DNA of 64,000 bases from Nelumbo lutea. Its lineage: Eukaryota > Streptophyta > Magnoliopsida > Proteales > Nelumbonaceae. Within the stretch, counting starts at the first letter, position 1; each line of letters starts with the position of its first letter. The notes beneath the pieces are model-generated. The model saw nothing but the letters and a program-made list of their open reading frames with translations, ran no database searches and had not been told where the DNA came from. Location of the stretch: assembly GCA_022828595.1 (NCBI GenBank), contig JAKGHH010000002.1, forward strand, positions 111,488,855 to 111,552,854. The letters run 5' to 3'. The position numbers were made by a program, and so were the translations under genes. This document shows, piece by piece, positions 11,321 to 25,113 of the stretch.

Positions 11321-12857
11321 TGATTTCATTGCAGCGAAAACGTAAGATCAAATCCCGTTGCAACCAGGGTTGAAAGGGTTACACAATGATACTAACCAAA
11401 TTAGGTTAGACCAAGCACAGCGTTGCTGTGACCCGTTTTACCCAAACAGAAAAATCAATAAAAAAGAGTTGTTGTGAGCGAGGGATCATGGAAATAGATG
11501 CCAAAATTAGGATGAAAAAGATCAAACATATGTATATAGTCAAACTATAAGATGGCAAAATAATGAACAAATGAATCCTCTTAGAATCAGAAAACTTAAA
11601 CTTTGGCATTAACAAGGAGAAGGGAGATGGCCCCACTCCCACTCCCACTCCCATGAGAGCCATTATTAATTATTAATCAAGTAGAAGTAGTACTGCTACT
11701 ACCTACCAGCCGGCCTTTATTAAACAAAATTTGAAGATTGGTTTAATATCTATTAATCCGTAATAGTAATAGTAAAAGCTTGGTCGGCAGGCCTTCAGCC
11801 TTGTAAAGAAGGCTTTTTAAATTGTAGGACCCACCATACCAGAGACTTTTGGCATGCGATGGTGAGTGGCCGGAACAAGGCCGGCGGCCGTCAGGATCTC
11901 CAGGCACAGAAGAAGGAAGAAAGATTGTCTGCGTCTGCGTGTGCCAACCAACTCCTCCACCGCCCAAAAAGATTCAATTCAAAGAACAGCTAAAAAGCAG
12001 CACTATGTGGGCCCCCACTACGGAGTGATGGTGCCCTGGTGTCCTTGTGGGCCCCCAGATATCACCATCCACGAGATGCGTCCGCTGTTGTCATCGACTC
12101 ATCCCAGGCCCAGGCCCTTTTTTTATTATTTTATTGGGGGTCTCCTCAATTACCAAAATGGCCTCACGGATCAATCTGGCATCTGGGAGGTTCATGTATA
12201 TGTAAGGAGTGTTCAATGGGGAATTTCGGCCCTTGATTAGAACCTAAGCAATTTATCAGTTGAAAGGTTTCCAGTCATTTTCCATGCTTTTAGCCAGTGA
12301 TACCCCTTTTTTATCATAACTGGCTGAAACACCCTTGCAAGAAGAAACAAAAGTGGGATGCCTGAGATGGGTGTTGCAGTCCTACAGAGGGTGTTTTAGT
12401 AAATTCAGATGAAACAAGGCTATAATTGAGCATCGGCCATTGTCTTAGGAAAAGAAACAAAAGACCACAAATAAGAGCACAAGTGTTGAAGCTAAACAAC
12501 TAGAAAAAGAAGCAACTTTTTCATTTTTTAAACTTCCCCATTTGCTGCTTTAACTATGTCCAGTTGCAAAACCATGATTGAGACCATACAAACTGACACA
12601 CACACACACACTCCTCAAAGCATCACACCGTTAGGGAGCCATGGGCGACCCATTGATCAGATGGATGAAACAAGTATACAAACACAGGACTACTACTCTA
12701 TGTACGACCAGACCACACACAGATCCTCCCCATGATTTAAAGAAACTATTGCACAACCAAGGAAAAATGGTCAGTTTTCTTGGGTTTTTTTATTCTTTTT
12801 TTACTTTTTTTGGGGGAATGCCAAGTCAGCATCCTATGTGGAATTAACAAAAAGTTG
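11321..12857. other. Intergenic region upstream of the myosin gene
   Basis: No gene is recognised. Short open frames here (for example 11866-12240) have no domain. A (CA)n run is at 12595-12610. Transcription of the myosin gene probably starts near the 3' end of this interval or in the following GC-skewed block. Confidence 0.4.
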
Positions 12858-12912
12858 GCGGGGAGGGGAGGGAGAGGTTGTGGGGGAGAGGGGGGTGGGG
12901 GGTGGGGGTGGC
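12858..12912 (+). promoter_or_regulatory. G-tract cluster upstream of the myosin gene
   Basis: A 55-base stretch contains at least seven runs of three or more G on the plus strand (GGCGGGGAGGGGAGGG, then GGGGGAGAGGGGGG and GGGGGGTGGGGG). It fits the pattern for a G-quadruplex and sits about 230 bases before the myosin ATG, in the promoter or 5' leader. Any regulatory role is inference. Confidence 0.5.
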
Positions 12913-13143
12913 TGCTCTGTCTTTTGCTTTTGAGTTACCACCACCTGCATTACTTCTCCTTTCCCATTCTTCTGAACATCCCTCTTTAGCATTCTTTTTT
13001 GTTTTCCTTCTCTACAATTCACTTCCCTTCATTCCTTCAAAACACATCTCGTCTCATCCCAACACCTATTCTCCATTTACAGCCCTCTGTCTTGTCTGAA
13101 TTCTGAATCCAATGATCATAATATAGATCATAGAATTTCAATT

Positions 13144-16100
13144 ATGGTAAGATTCCTACTGACCATAGAAGGATCCTACTTTCTGAATTCTTATTACTCA
13201 ATTTTGATTTATCAACTTCTCTGTCTGGATTTTGAATTAAATGGCTATAATAGGTTTCTATTTCTTTTTCTGTTCCCCTTGATATTCGATTTATTCCAGG
13301 GAACTCCGGTAAACATCATAGTTGGATCACATGTGTGGGCAGAAGATCCAGATATTGCATGGATTGATGGAGAAGTAACAGAGATCAAAGGGAATAATGC
13401 TACCATAGTTACTACAAATGGAAAAACAGTAAGCTGAACTGCTCATCAGTTAATCTCTATTGCTCCCACTGAATATGAATGTATAAGCAATCTGCAATAG
13501 ACCTTTCATAAAAAAAAACACACAAACACACACTCACACAGACAGATGTGTCTGTTTGTATGTAAGCCCAGGATGAGCAATTTGAATCTGGAATAGTATA
13601 GAGCAATACAAGCTGTCAAAAGGGAATTCTACCATGCTAAACCAACGAAGATCAAATGTCAGTTATATGCAAATTATGTTTCCATTAATGACAAAAGTCT
13701 ATAGTTGTTGGATATCTGACCAGAGACAGAAATTATAAGAACAGAAGGATAGAAATATTTAACTAATGAACTAATGGTTAATGTGCAAATAACAATTAAT
13801 CAAATAGTGAAGTTACTTTGCATATCCATTGTATCCTTGGGAAAGATGTCTCAGAAATGATAACCTCCAGAACTTTGGATCCTCCATTATCACAGATATC
13901 TTGTATACACTAAATCTGAACTTTTACCAATTTCAGATTGTGGCCAATCTCTCCAGTATTTACCCAAAAGACATGGAAGCACCACCAGCTGGTGTTGATG
14001 ACATGACCAAACTAGCCTATCTCCATGAGCCAGGAGTCCTACAGAATCTTGCTTCTCGGTTTGCTCTCAATGAGATATATGTAAGTCTACCAATTCTTAC
14101 TTTAGTGTTAAAAACTAATCAGTATATGCCATAGACAGAAATTTAGAAAACTAACAGTGAGTGCAACTTGCAACTAATAGACCTACACAGGGAACATCCT
14201 AATAGCAGTGAACCCTTTTCGAAGGATACCACATTTGTATGACGTCCATATGATGGAACAGTACAAGGGAGCTGCTTTTGGAGAGCTCAGTCCCCATCTT
14301 TTTGCTGTTGCAGATGCTTGTTACAGGTAGATTTGCAGATATTTGGGCAAGATCATACCAGGCCAATCCCAAATAGTTTGAATTAAGGCTTTTTAAGCTT
14401 AAGTTCATTTGTGGGTGGAACTGGACTAATATTTGTAGTTTGAGTGATCTAATACATGGTATATTCATTCCATAGGGCAATGATCAACGACCAAGGAAGT
14501 CAATCCATCCTAGTAAGCGGAGAGAGTGGGGCTGGTAAAACAGAGACAACAAAGATGCTTATGAGATATCTTGCTTTCATGGGGGGCAGATCAGGTACTG
14601 AGGGGAGGACAGTTGAACAACAAGTTTTGGAGGTGAGCATTAGTGTGCTTAATCTATACCATGAGAATTACATGAAGAAATATAGATTGAGTTAACTTTC
14701 AACAATGTATTACAGTCCAATCCTGTCTTGGAAGCATTTGGCAATGCCAAAACTGTGAAGAACAACAACTCCAGGTAAGAAATTCAGATGCTCTTCCACT
14801 TTATATTTCAATTTTCAAGAAATCTTCATGACAAAGGGATTATATGTATCAGTCGTTTTGGTAAATTTGTTGAGATCCAATTTAATAAATATGGAAAGAT
14901 CTCTGGAGCCGCTGTCCGTACATATCTTCTTGAACGGTCACGTGTTTGCCAGGTCTCTGATCCTGAGAGGAACTATCATTGCTTTTACATGCTTTGTGCA
15001 GCACCACCAGAGGTATTCTTTGTTCTGAATTAATCCTTCTACCTGCTGAATAATGTATAACGTAGTCACACAATAAACATGACAATGCCATTACCTGATT
15101 TGAGCCAATTGACCAGCTAACAGTCATAGTTCCTCACAGGATGTAAAGAAATTCAAGCTGGGGGATCCAAGGGCATTCCACTATCTAAATCAAACAAACA
15201 GTTATGAAGTAGAAAATGTGAATGATGCCAGGGAATATCTAGAAACCAGAAATGCCATGGATATTGTCGGGATCAGCCAGGAAGAACAGGTGCTGATTTT
15301 GGAAAAGGAAAAAAAAAAGGAAAAGATCAAAACCTATTTGAATTAACACAGTTTTCCTTGTGCAGGAAGCAATATTCCGGGTAGTAGCTGCAATCCTTCA
15401 TCTTGGGAACATTGAGTTCATCAAAGGAAAGGAAGTAGATTCTTCCAAATTGAAGGATGAGAAATCACTCTTCCATCTTCAGACTGCTGCTGAACTGCTC
15501 ATGTGAACTCCTTCAGCCACCTAAATGAAATCTTGCTTTCCAGTTCACTAATGCGTGCTCCCCCCCCCCCCCCCTAATCTGTTCCTCATATAGAACTTAA
15601 TGTTTCTAACCAGGTGTGATGAGAAAGCCCTAGAAGATTCACTTTGCCAGCGTGTCATAGTTACACCTGATGGTAACATTACGAAACCTCTTGATCCGGC
15701 TTCAGCTGTATTAAGTCGCGATGCCCTCGCAAAGACTGTGTACTCTAGGCTATTTGACTGGTAATTACGTTCATGGGAACCAATACTAAATTAATTTTTG
15801 CAAGTTATATATCATCCTCAAGGATAGCAATTGAACCATCTGAAATCTACATATGCAAAATTGAGCATGCACAAACATGCTAATTTTGTCAATAATACTT
15901 TGCTGTATCAACATGTCACAAAAGGCTAGACTGGACCAAAAGTTTAGGTGTGCTCAGAAACATGTTCGCTCATGAAAATTGCTTGATTCAACTAGGTTCA
16001 ATATAATTTTTTGATCAATTTTTTAATCAATTCACTTCAAGGGATTTTTATGCTATCTACTTTTCTTTTTTGTTCATCTATTAGAATTTCATTTTCTATG

Positions 16101-19100
16101 CTCCAAGTTTCTTCTGATCTTATCAGGAAATAATGTTCTAATTGAAGTTCTAAATTTTTCCCACTTTGAGTTCTTCAATGATTTTATCTATGAATCAACT
16201 AAAACAACTTCCTGTTTCCAAACTGAGTAAAGTTTCTAATTTCTTCTTCTTTCTAAATTTTGTTAGAGGGAATCGGTAATGCTGATCATTAGTCATAATG
16301 CCACTATTAGACCTTCTATAGATATTTTTTGTAGGTTTTTTTTTTCTGTAGTTTTGGTCTCCCCCAAGTGAAGGCTGGGTGAAAATTAACTTCAATGAAA
16401 GTAGTTTTGGTAATATGGGTCCCTCTGGAATTGGAGAAGTAATTAGGAATGGGAGTGGGATCATTTGTGTCTTGTTTTCGGGCCTATTGGACAGGGTGAT
16501 TCTGTGAGAGCTGAGCTCTTGGTGGCTATTGTTGGGGTGCAAAAAACCAAGGAAATGGGGATTACAAGATTAATAGTAGAAGGAGATTCTAAAATAGTCA
16601 TTGGCTTGCTGAAAAAAAGAGAAGGGGTATTACGGAAATTCAGAAATGATCTCAGGCGGTTCAAGCTGCTGTCAAGACATATGCAAATCCAGTTAAGATG
16701 GGTGAGGAGGTCTGCTAATGGTTTGGCAGATGGCTTAGCTAAACAAGGGGTGAAGTTAATAAACATATTTGTTTTGGTCTCAATGTTAGTTGGGTAGTGG
16801 GGCTTTCTGCTGTATTGGGTGTTATCTCTAACAACTTCTTGTTGTACTATTCTCTTTTTAAGTTCTAATAAATCTCTTTAAGTTGCTGATTAAAAAAAAA
16901 AAAAGATATTTTTTGAAGTTAGAACAATTTGGTGTTCATGATTTCCTTTTACTAACCCTAATCTATTATAGTAGAGTTGAGTTGGTAAAAGAATGAATGC
17001 AACAAATACAGCATGATGCTCATTTTTATGATCCCTTGCAGGATTGTGGATAAAATCAACAATTCTATTGGTCAGGATCCTACTGCAGTGAACATAATTG
17101 GAGTTCTTGACATCTATGGATTTGAGAGCTTCAAAGTTAACAGGTAATACATACTGTTTCTTTAGGCTTCTCAAAAGATTGGCATTTTAATCTTTCACCC
17201 AAGTATCAGTCGGATTTCATAATATGCATGAAGTTTCATACTGTGCATGGCGTGGCAGTTTTGAGCAGCTCTGCATCAACCTCACAAATGAAAAGTTGCA
17301 ACAACATTTTAATCAAGTAAGCATAGAAAAAATCTCAAGACTGGTATGTATATCCAAATAAAAGGTACTATGCAGTTATTGAGAACTGATGAACCTATGT
17401 ATCTCACAGCACGTATTTAAAATGGAGCAAGAAGAGTACACAAGGGAAGAGATCAACTGGAGTTACGTAGAGTTCGTAGATAACCAAGATGTGCTGGATC
17501 TTATAGAGAAGGTATCTGATCCAAGTCAATTTTGTATCATTGTGGTGATATTGCTACATATCTAGATTAGGAAAAAGGAAACAAAACATACTGATAATTT
17601 ATGCATGTATGCAGAAACCAGGAGGGATAATCGCTCTTCTTGACGAAGCATGGTACACACCTCTAACTTTTGATGATATTAACATTTCCACATGTTTTCA
17701 AAAGATAATGACAATGGGACAAAAATCTACTTCAATTTTAGTGAATGTTTTAATTCAAATTTTACAATTAGGTAAACATTCCAATTTAGTAGTTGATGAC
17801 TTGGTGTTTCATTCCACTATGTATCTACTTCAATACCCCTTCTTGCTGCACCCAGCAACCCTATCTATCTCTCTTCACTATCTCCTTTCTCCTACTTTGA
17901 ATTAAAAGTGTAAGCCACAAAGACAATTTAATTCTTGTTGACTACTAGATTTGCTTAAATTCTAGTGCAGTATGTTATTCAATACTTGATTTTATGTTTC
18001 ACTCCATGAAGTATCTTAATCAATATATCTTGTTGCCACCTAGCAATCCATGAAGTATCTCTCTCCCTCCCTCCCTCTCTCTGGATTATAAAGTAGTCAA
18101 GGCTATAAAGGCATTATAAACTCTTATTGACCATTACATTGGTTTAATCTTTGGTGCAGTATGTTTCCCAAGTCCACCCATGAGACATTTGCACAAAAGA
18201 TGTATCAGACATATAAAGGACATAAGCGCTTCAGCAAACCAAAGCTTGCTCGGACAGACTTCACCATCAACCATTATGCTGGTGATGTAAGCAAATTCTG
18301 AAATTGTGACTTAACCTTCAAATTATTTATCTTTATAATAATTAGTCGGTTACTTGTTCTAAGAGTTTACATTCAACAGGTTACCTACCAAGCAGATCAA
18401 TTCCTAGACAAAAATAAGGATTATGTTGTAGCAGAACATCAAGCTCTATTGAATGCCTCCAAGTGCTCTTTTGTTGCAAATCTCTTCCCTCCATTGCCTG
18501 AGGAAACGTCAAAGCAATCCAAGTTTTCATCAATCGGCACCCGTTTCAAGGTAAGCTGAGACTTCACAAAGTAGAAACTTAAAAGTCAATACTTAAACCT
18601 CTTGATTCTGACTCACTAGTACTATTCTCAAAATCACACCAGCAACAATTGCAATCTTTAATGGAAACTTTAAGCACAACGGAGCCACACTACATCAGAT
18701 GTGTAAAGCCAAACACTGTTTTAAAGCCTGGAATCTTCGAAAGTTTCAACGTATTAAACCAGTTAAGATGTGGGGTGAGTTCCATCAACTACTATAATCC
18801 AATTCAATGATTTTCACTTTGTTCTCTCTCTCTCTCTAATTTTATAACTAATATTTTTTTCTGGTGGGCACTGTGGCAGGGTGTCCTAGAGGCAATTAGA
18901 ATAAGTTGTGCTGGGTATCCCACAAAGAGAACATTTGATGAATTCCTTGATCGTTTTGGAATGCTTGCTCCGGATGTTCTAGATGGGTACAAGTTTCTGG
19001 CTCCCCCCCCCCCCCACCTCCAAAAAGGATAAGAATAGTAAAATCAACTTTAAGCTTTGGTTTGTAAGATAGGATCCAAAAGATATAGCCTCTTAATTGG

Positions 19101-22100
19101 TACAATAATGCAACTTGACCTACCTACTCAATGTAAAATGAGCAACTATTTGCATCAGTAATCTCATCTTCAATAAAAAGTCATAACAGATTAAGTTCTT
19201 TATTCCATGGCAGCTCTGATGAAAAATCACCCTGTATAGCCATCTGTGACAGAATGGGTTTGAAGGGCTACCAGGTATGTCCAAGAGAGGAAAGTCAAGA
19301 GAAAAATAATAATAAATTTAATAAAAATTATTATCCATATACATGACTTTTCAAAGGAAACTAATTAATTGAAAATTTTCATATATTAATTTGCTATTTC
19401 AGATTGGGAAAACAAAGGTGTTTCTCAGAGCTGGGCAGATGGCTGAATTAGATGCAAGACGAATTGAAGTCTTAGCTAATGCTGCAAGACGCATCCAGAG
19501 GCAAATCCGCACTTACCTCACTAGGAAGGAGTTCATTGCCCTACGGCAGGCCACCATTCATTTACAGAAACTATGGAGAGGTTTCTTATTTCTAAAGCAA
19601 TTTTATATTACACATGAAAAATAAGAAGGAATCATTAAAATCATAAAAGCTGAGTTCATACAAAGCTAAGAGATCCAGCTCACAAAAAATTAAAATAAAG
19701 CTAAGGAATCCATTATCTGGACAGTGAACTGATCTTCTTTTCTTGCTTTTGCATTATACAGGGCAGCTTGCACGGAAGTTATATGAACATATGAGAAGAG
19801 AAGATGCCTCAATTCGAGTGCAAAAACATGCACGTGCTCATACAGCTAGAAAAGCATATAAAGAGTTGCGGGCATCGGCAATAGTTATTCAAACTGGTTT
19901 GCGTGCAATGGCAGCTTACAAGGAATACAGTTACAGAAAGAGAACCAAGGCTGCAATCATTATTCAGGTAGTAACGTGATTCCTCTACCTTGGACTTCTA
20001 TAGTTTTATCCTTGGAAACCTCAAATCTGGATAGAAGAACAGAAATAATTGGAAAGAGATCAAACAATCTAAGTCATGAAAACCTAATCTATTAATTCTT
20101 CCTTTTTACAGACTCGGTGCCGTAGATTCCAAGCTCTTTCTGCTTACAAACAGAAGAAAAAGGCTGCTATTACACTTCAGTGTCTCTGGAGGGCTAGGAT
20201 AGCAAGGAAGGAACTTAGAAAGCTAAGAATGGTAATCTCTTTCTTCTTTCTACAACCAAACTTTCTACTCTGTTTAAAGAAATCTTCTCAGTTATTTTTT
20301 AGATCCAGTTTTTCTGTGATGACTATGTGGAAAGAAAGACAGTTTGAAAAGATAAAGGTTGACTGGTGCAATTTCTGATGTAGGATGCTAGAGAAACAGG
20401 AGCACTTAAAGAAGCAAAGGATAAACTGGAGAAGCGTGTTGAAGAGCTGACATGGCGACTAGAATTCGAAAAGCACATGAGGGTACCATTCTCTCCTTCC
20501 CTCTCTATTTCTTGCCCAACATGAGAATTGAAAGATTCATCAAGAACAATGCAACAGCTCTTCCTTCTATATTGATACATTTTTCAAACTGGTACCTGTC
20601 ACCAACAAATTGTTTGGTTATGGTGGGCAGCCGGCAGCCAGGCAACCAAGTCAAACAGAACCTTATAGTATTGGTTAGTCAATTTGAGTTGTCCATAGCA
20701 CTGTTGAAAGTACTAAATCAATGAGTTTTTAATTCATAATGATATTAAGGGCCATTACTCAATGTTGGTCCCAGATGTCGAGGGTCTTAGGAGGGGTGGA
20801 CTGGATATAGACAAAACCTCTAGCATTTTCTTGCATTGAAGTGGCTGCCCTAAGACTCAAACCCACATTCTCACACTTGTCACTTGTCAGCCTGAGATTT
20901 TACAACATCACCCAACTCAGAATGATGTGGATAGATAATATCAGAATCCCTTGAGTCATTACTAACAGTGCTGGATTGTGCAAGTATGCAAGAAAGTCTT
21001 TTACAATAAAGATCCTAGACATTGACACTAAGTGCAAGTGAACATGGTCCTCTTGTGCTTATTATATTATTCATTTTCTTCTTGTAGGTTGACCTTGAAG
21101 AAGCAAAAGGTCAAGAGATTGCAAAATTACAATCTGCTTTGCATGAAATGCAAGAGCAATTGGATGAAGCTCAAGCTGCAATCATCAGGGAAAAAGAAGC
21201 AGCAAAAATAGCCATTGAACAAGCACCTCCAGTCATCATAGAAGTACCTGTTGTTGACAACACCAAGCTAGAGTTCCTGACAAACCGCAATGAGGAACTT
21301 GAGGTAAAATCTTAAGGCTCCCCATCTTCTACTTTTGGAAGAATATCTACATTATATAATGACCAAGTATGAATTATGACTGAGCAGGATGAGTTAAGTG
21401 AGTTAAAGAAGAGGGTTGAAGAATTTGAAAGAAGATATTCTGAGGTCCAAAGAGAAAGTGAATCAAGGCTTAAAGAGGCAGAAGAATCACAATCAAGAGT
21501 ATCTCAGTTGCAAGAGACTATTGAAAGGTAATAAAACTAAATGCTACTAAATTTCTAGTCAATTGACATTTTAACAATCACAAATGAATTTTGACTCCTT
21601 ATCTTTGCCTTCAGACTAGAATTGAACTTGTCCAACTTGGAATCTGAGAACCAGGTTTTGCGTCAGCAAGCTTTGGTTGCATCAACAAATGATGAGCTCT
21701 CTGAAGCAGTGAAGATGTAAGAATCTAAAATATGAAACTCGTTTTTATCTGCATTCTTGAAAACAAGGCTGAAGAAAGGAAAACTTTTGAAACTGGAGTT
21801 GACAAGAAAGTTGAACAGTTTAACTAAATTCGAAATTAGGTTGACTGTAACTCCAACATAACTTTTTATTGACATGCTGGTTTAACTGAGTTGACTTGGT
21901 TAAGTGTAATCCTCTATCGGTTCATCTTTTTTTTGCACATATTAACTTATAGAATCATAGCACTATAATGTTCCCAATTTGGTTATCTTTGGTTTCAAAA
22001 GACAAAAGTTATTGCATTCTGAAAGAGACTCACTTCTATGCAGCCTTGAGACCAAAATGGCAAAGTTAGAGTCTGAGAATGAAATCCTTCGCAATCAGGC

Positions 22101-25100
22101 ACCTGTCATAGTAGAGAAATTGGTTACAACTGACCAGATGCAGCCAGAAGTTACCAAGGTACACTAGTGGCAAAACTTCCCTTTATTGTATACTTCTACA
22201 GTCTTTTCATTCACATAACCTTGTTAATGGTGCAGAGTTTTGAAAATGGACATCAAACAGAAGAAGTTAAGACAACAAAAGTATGTTCAGCATTATTTGG
22301 TGAAATTTTGTCACAGAAAAGGCTACTGATAAGCAACGAAAGTTATTTAAATTTTGTTAATAATCTAACAAGTATTCTGTTTTGGCAGGAGTCAACACCT
22401 CTTGTAATTCCCCTCAGTAAACAAAAATCCCTAACAGACAGGCAACAAGTATGTATCCAAAACCTAACAGTACTACATGAAGAAGGCAACAGTTATTATT
22501 TGTTTGACCTCAATTACTGACTGACCATTATTATTGTTCTTCTTGTAACAAGGAAAACCATGACACACTTATAAAGTGTCTAGTGGAAGATAATCGATTT
22601 GACAAGAACAGGCCTGCTGCTGCTTATATTGTCTATAAATCACTTCTTCAGTGGAGGTCTTTTGAAGCAGAAAAGACAAACATATTTGATCGAATTATTC
22701 ACACAATCCGTTCATCCGTTGAGGTGGTGGCATTCTGTAACCCCAACATATGACATTTTGTGGATATCTTCTTGTTAGATTAATCAAAATGGATTTGGTA
22801 TGTGACATTGGTTTCCTTCATTATTCATTACAGAATCAGGAGAACATAAATGAACTTGCATACTGGCTCTCTACAACATCTACCCTTCTGTTTCTTCTAC
22901 AAAATACACTCAAGGCAGGCAATTCATCAAGCACACTTTCCCACCGTAGCAGAACCTCACCAAGCACCTTGTTTGGTAGAATGGCTCAAGTAAAATCTCT
23001 TTCTATTAAAATTCTTTTAACTTCAATTCTTCTGTTTCACAAGAATGTGGGGGAGAAAAAGTTATAATGGTTGAACCATGTTGTCAGGGCCTTCGCTCAT
23101 CACCATCAAGCATGGGGATTTCAAGTGGCTACAGTGGAATGGTAGGAAAGCCAGACATCCAATCAAGAGTTGAAGCCAAATATCCTGCTCTACTATTTAA
23201 GCAACACCTAACTGCATATGTTGAGAAAATATATGGGATGATCCGGGACAGTTTGAAGAAAGAGATTACTCCATTCCTGAATCTGTGTATACAGGTAAGT
23301 AGTTAACACAAGCATGAAGTTTGCAATTCAAGAAAAGGAATAAAGCATGCCTTGCACCTTTCAACACCTAGATACTTGTATTAACAGGCACCAAGATCTG
23401 CGAGGGCTAGATCAGTAAGAGGGTCATCTAAAAATATCCATTCAAATATGGTTGCAAAGCAACAAACATCAAGCATACATTGGCAAAGCATTGTTGGGTG
23501 CCTAGATCGTACCTTGGGTATAATGTGTAATAATTATGTAAGTAGGAACCTTCAATCTGCTACTTTTTCTAAGTAAGATGGATCAGAATGAAGATTGCTT
23601 AGTGTTTGATGATCAATGTCTGAGATGTGCAGGTCCCTTCCATGATCATAAGGAAAACCTTCTGTCAGGTGTTCTCCTTCATAAATGTGCAGCTTTTCAA
23701 CAGGTGTGCAGCTTCTACCAATTCTGAAATACAGAATACCAGAAAATTCTTTAGAAATTTAGTATCCATATAATCAATTAGAACTTGACCATCTAAGCAA
23801 CACTATTCTCATGGATTCCTTCTGCAGTTTATTGCTTCGCCGTGAATGTTGCTCATTTAGCAATGGAGAATATGTAAAAGCTGGCTTACAAGAACTAGAG
23901 CAGTGGTGCTCCAAAGCAACAGACCAGGTAAGTTCTCCTATTCAAGCCATTTTATTCCATGATAAATGAGGCCAAAAGGCCCAAAACAAAGAAAAGCAAA
24001 GATGCTTACAGAAGTCCTCTGTGTTGCAGTTTGCCGGATCATCATGGGGAGAACTCCAGCATGTGAGGCAGGCAATTGGATTTTTGGTATGTAAATTTGA
24101 TTTTTGCTCATCAATTTACTGCCTGATTTCAAGAATATGAATTCCCTAAAAATTTTTCTTTCCTGTGTGCAGGTTTCACATCAAAAGCCTCAGAAGTCCT
24201 TGGATGAGATCACTAATGAAATTTGCCAGGTAAATTGCACAAAATTGCATCTTTATAGTAACTGATCAAGCATATTATAGAAATTCAATTTTCTCTAGGA
24301 GTACAGCTGAACGTAATTTCCTATGAACAAAATCCATTAAACTAAGCAAATTTTCCCAGGTTTTAAGCATTCCACAGATATATCGCATTGGAACAATGTT
24401 CTGGGATGACAAATATGGGACCCAAGGATTATCTCAAGATGTAAGTATCCGTTAAAATAAACTTAACTTGTCGATTTCTTAGAGCATTACCACCTATTCT
24501 TTTCCATTTTCCCCATAATGGTTGGGAGTCATTAGAAGGAAGATTAAGAAGAATGTGTTTCTACTTCTGAGTTCTGACAACACACTTTCATGCTCACAAT
24601 GTCCAAAAATGTACCCAACAAAAGGTTAAGCCCTGGTCATGCATTTAATGCCTTTTGTTATTCTTCTAGCATGCCTAACAGGAGATCCCAATAAAGTAGA
24701 ATTCCTAATTCACTGGTTCTTGGAATCTTAAACCACTTTTATACATCTCAGGCACATGAAAGAATTAAAATAGAACCCTAATCATGCATTTTTACACAAT
24801 TGTGTGCTCAGGTTATTGGCAAGTTGAGGATTCTGATGACAGAAGATTCAATTAGCATGCCAAATAATTCTTTCTTGCTCGATGTCGATTCAAGGTAATC
24901 AACCATAGAACCCTACTAAAACATAACAATTCACAGGAGTTTCAAGTATAACACCACTAAATTTCGGTTACTTATTTTGAAAATTGCAGCATACCTTTCT
25001 CTCTGGAAGAGATATCAAGAGCCTTTCTTGACATAAACCTATCCGACGTCGACCCACCTCCTCTTCTCCGTCAGAACTCCGAGTTCCATTTCCTGTTGCA

Positions 25101-25113
25101 GCGAACAGATTGA
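13144..25113 (+). CDS. XI-F: Class XI myosin heavy chain (XI-F-like), complete
   Basis: Actin-based motor moving organelles in plant cells. Forty exons keep frame and use GT-AG introns: 13144-13146, 13300-13428, 13937-14080, 14181-14326, 14476-14632, 14716-14774, 14853-15012, 15140-15289, 15366-15502, 15614-15760, 17042-17143, 17259-17316, 17410-17511, 17615-17652, 18160-18286, 18380-18550, 18643-18774, 18880-18986, 19214-19274, 19403-19580, 19762-19967, 20112-20231, 20384-20482, 21088-21303, 21388-21527, 21615-21716, 22002-22158, 22236-22280, 22389-22448, 22553-22723, 22834-22989, 23088-23294, 23388-23537, 23633-23703, 23828-23927, 24030-24086, 24173-24229, 24360-24440, 24812-24894, 24990-25113. 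This gives 4710 nt, 1569 residues. Seen: SH3-like N-terminus, P-loop GESGAGKT (156-163), switch I NNNSSRFG (209-216), switch II DIYGFE (434-439), motor end near 730, IQ repeats to about 878, coiled coil to about 1100, dilute-type globular tail from about 1150. The motor text ([19 protein letters not shown]) and the tail ([11 protein letters not shown] near the end) best match my knowledge of Arabidopsis XI-F; the subgroup is less certain than the class. Confidence 0.95.
16332..16903 (+). mobile_element. 5'-truncated LINE (RNase H tail) in myosin intron 10
   Basis: The insert encodes an RNase H-like domain of the plant LINE/RVT_3 type: a first part in one frame ([19 protein letters not shown]) and, after a frameshift near 16480, [26 protein letters not shown] and [19 protein letters not shown]. 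It ends in a run of A. The 12-base sequence AGATATTTTTTG flanks it at 16320-16331 and 16904-16915, a target-site duplication from target-primed reverse transcription. The reverse transcriptase and endonuclease are missing, so the copy is 5'-truncated and dead. It shares the gene's strand and makes intron 10 one of the longest. Confidence 0.9.
20748..20900 (-). mobile_element. tRNA-derived SINE relic in myosin intron 23
   Basis: Read on the minus strand, the stretch contains GGGTTTGAGTC, a box-B-like motif, followed by a body ending GGGACCAACATTGAGTAAT. Layout and wording resemble common plant tRNA-derived SINEs. It matches the fragment near 5052-5110. Box A and the target duplication were not found, so it is probably an old copy. 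Confidence 0.55.
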
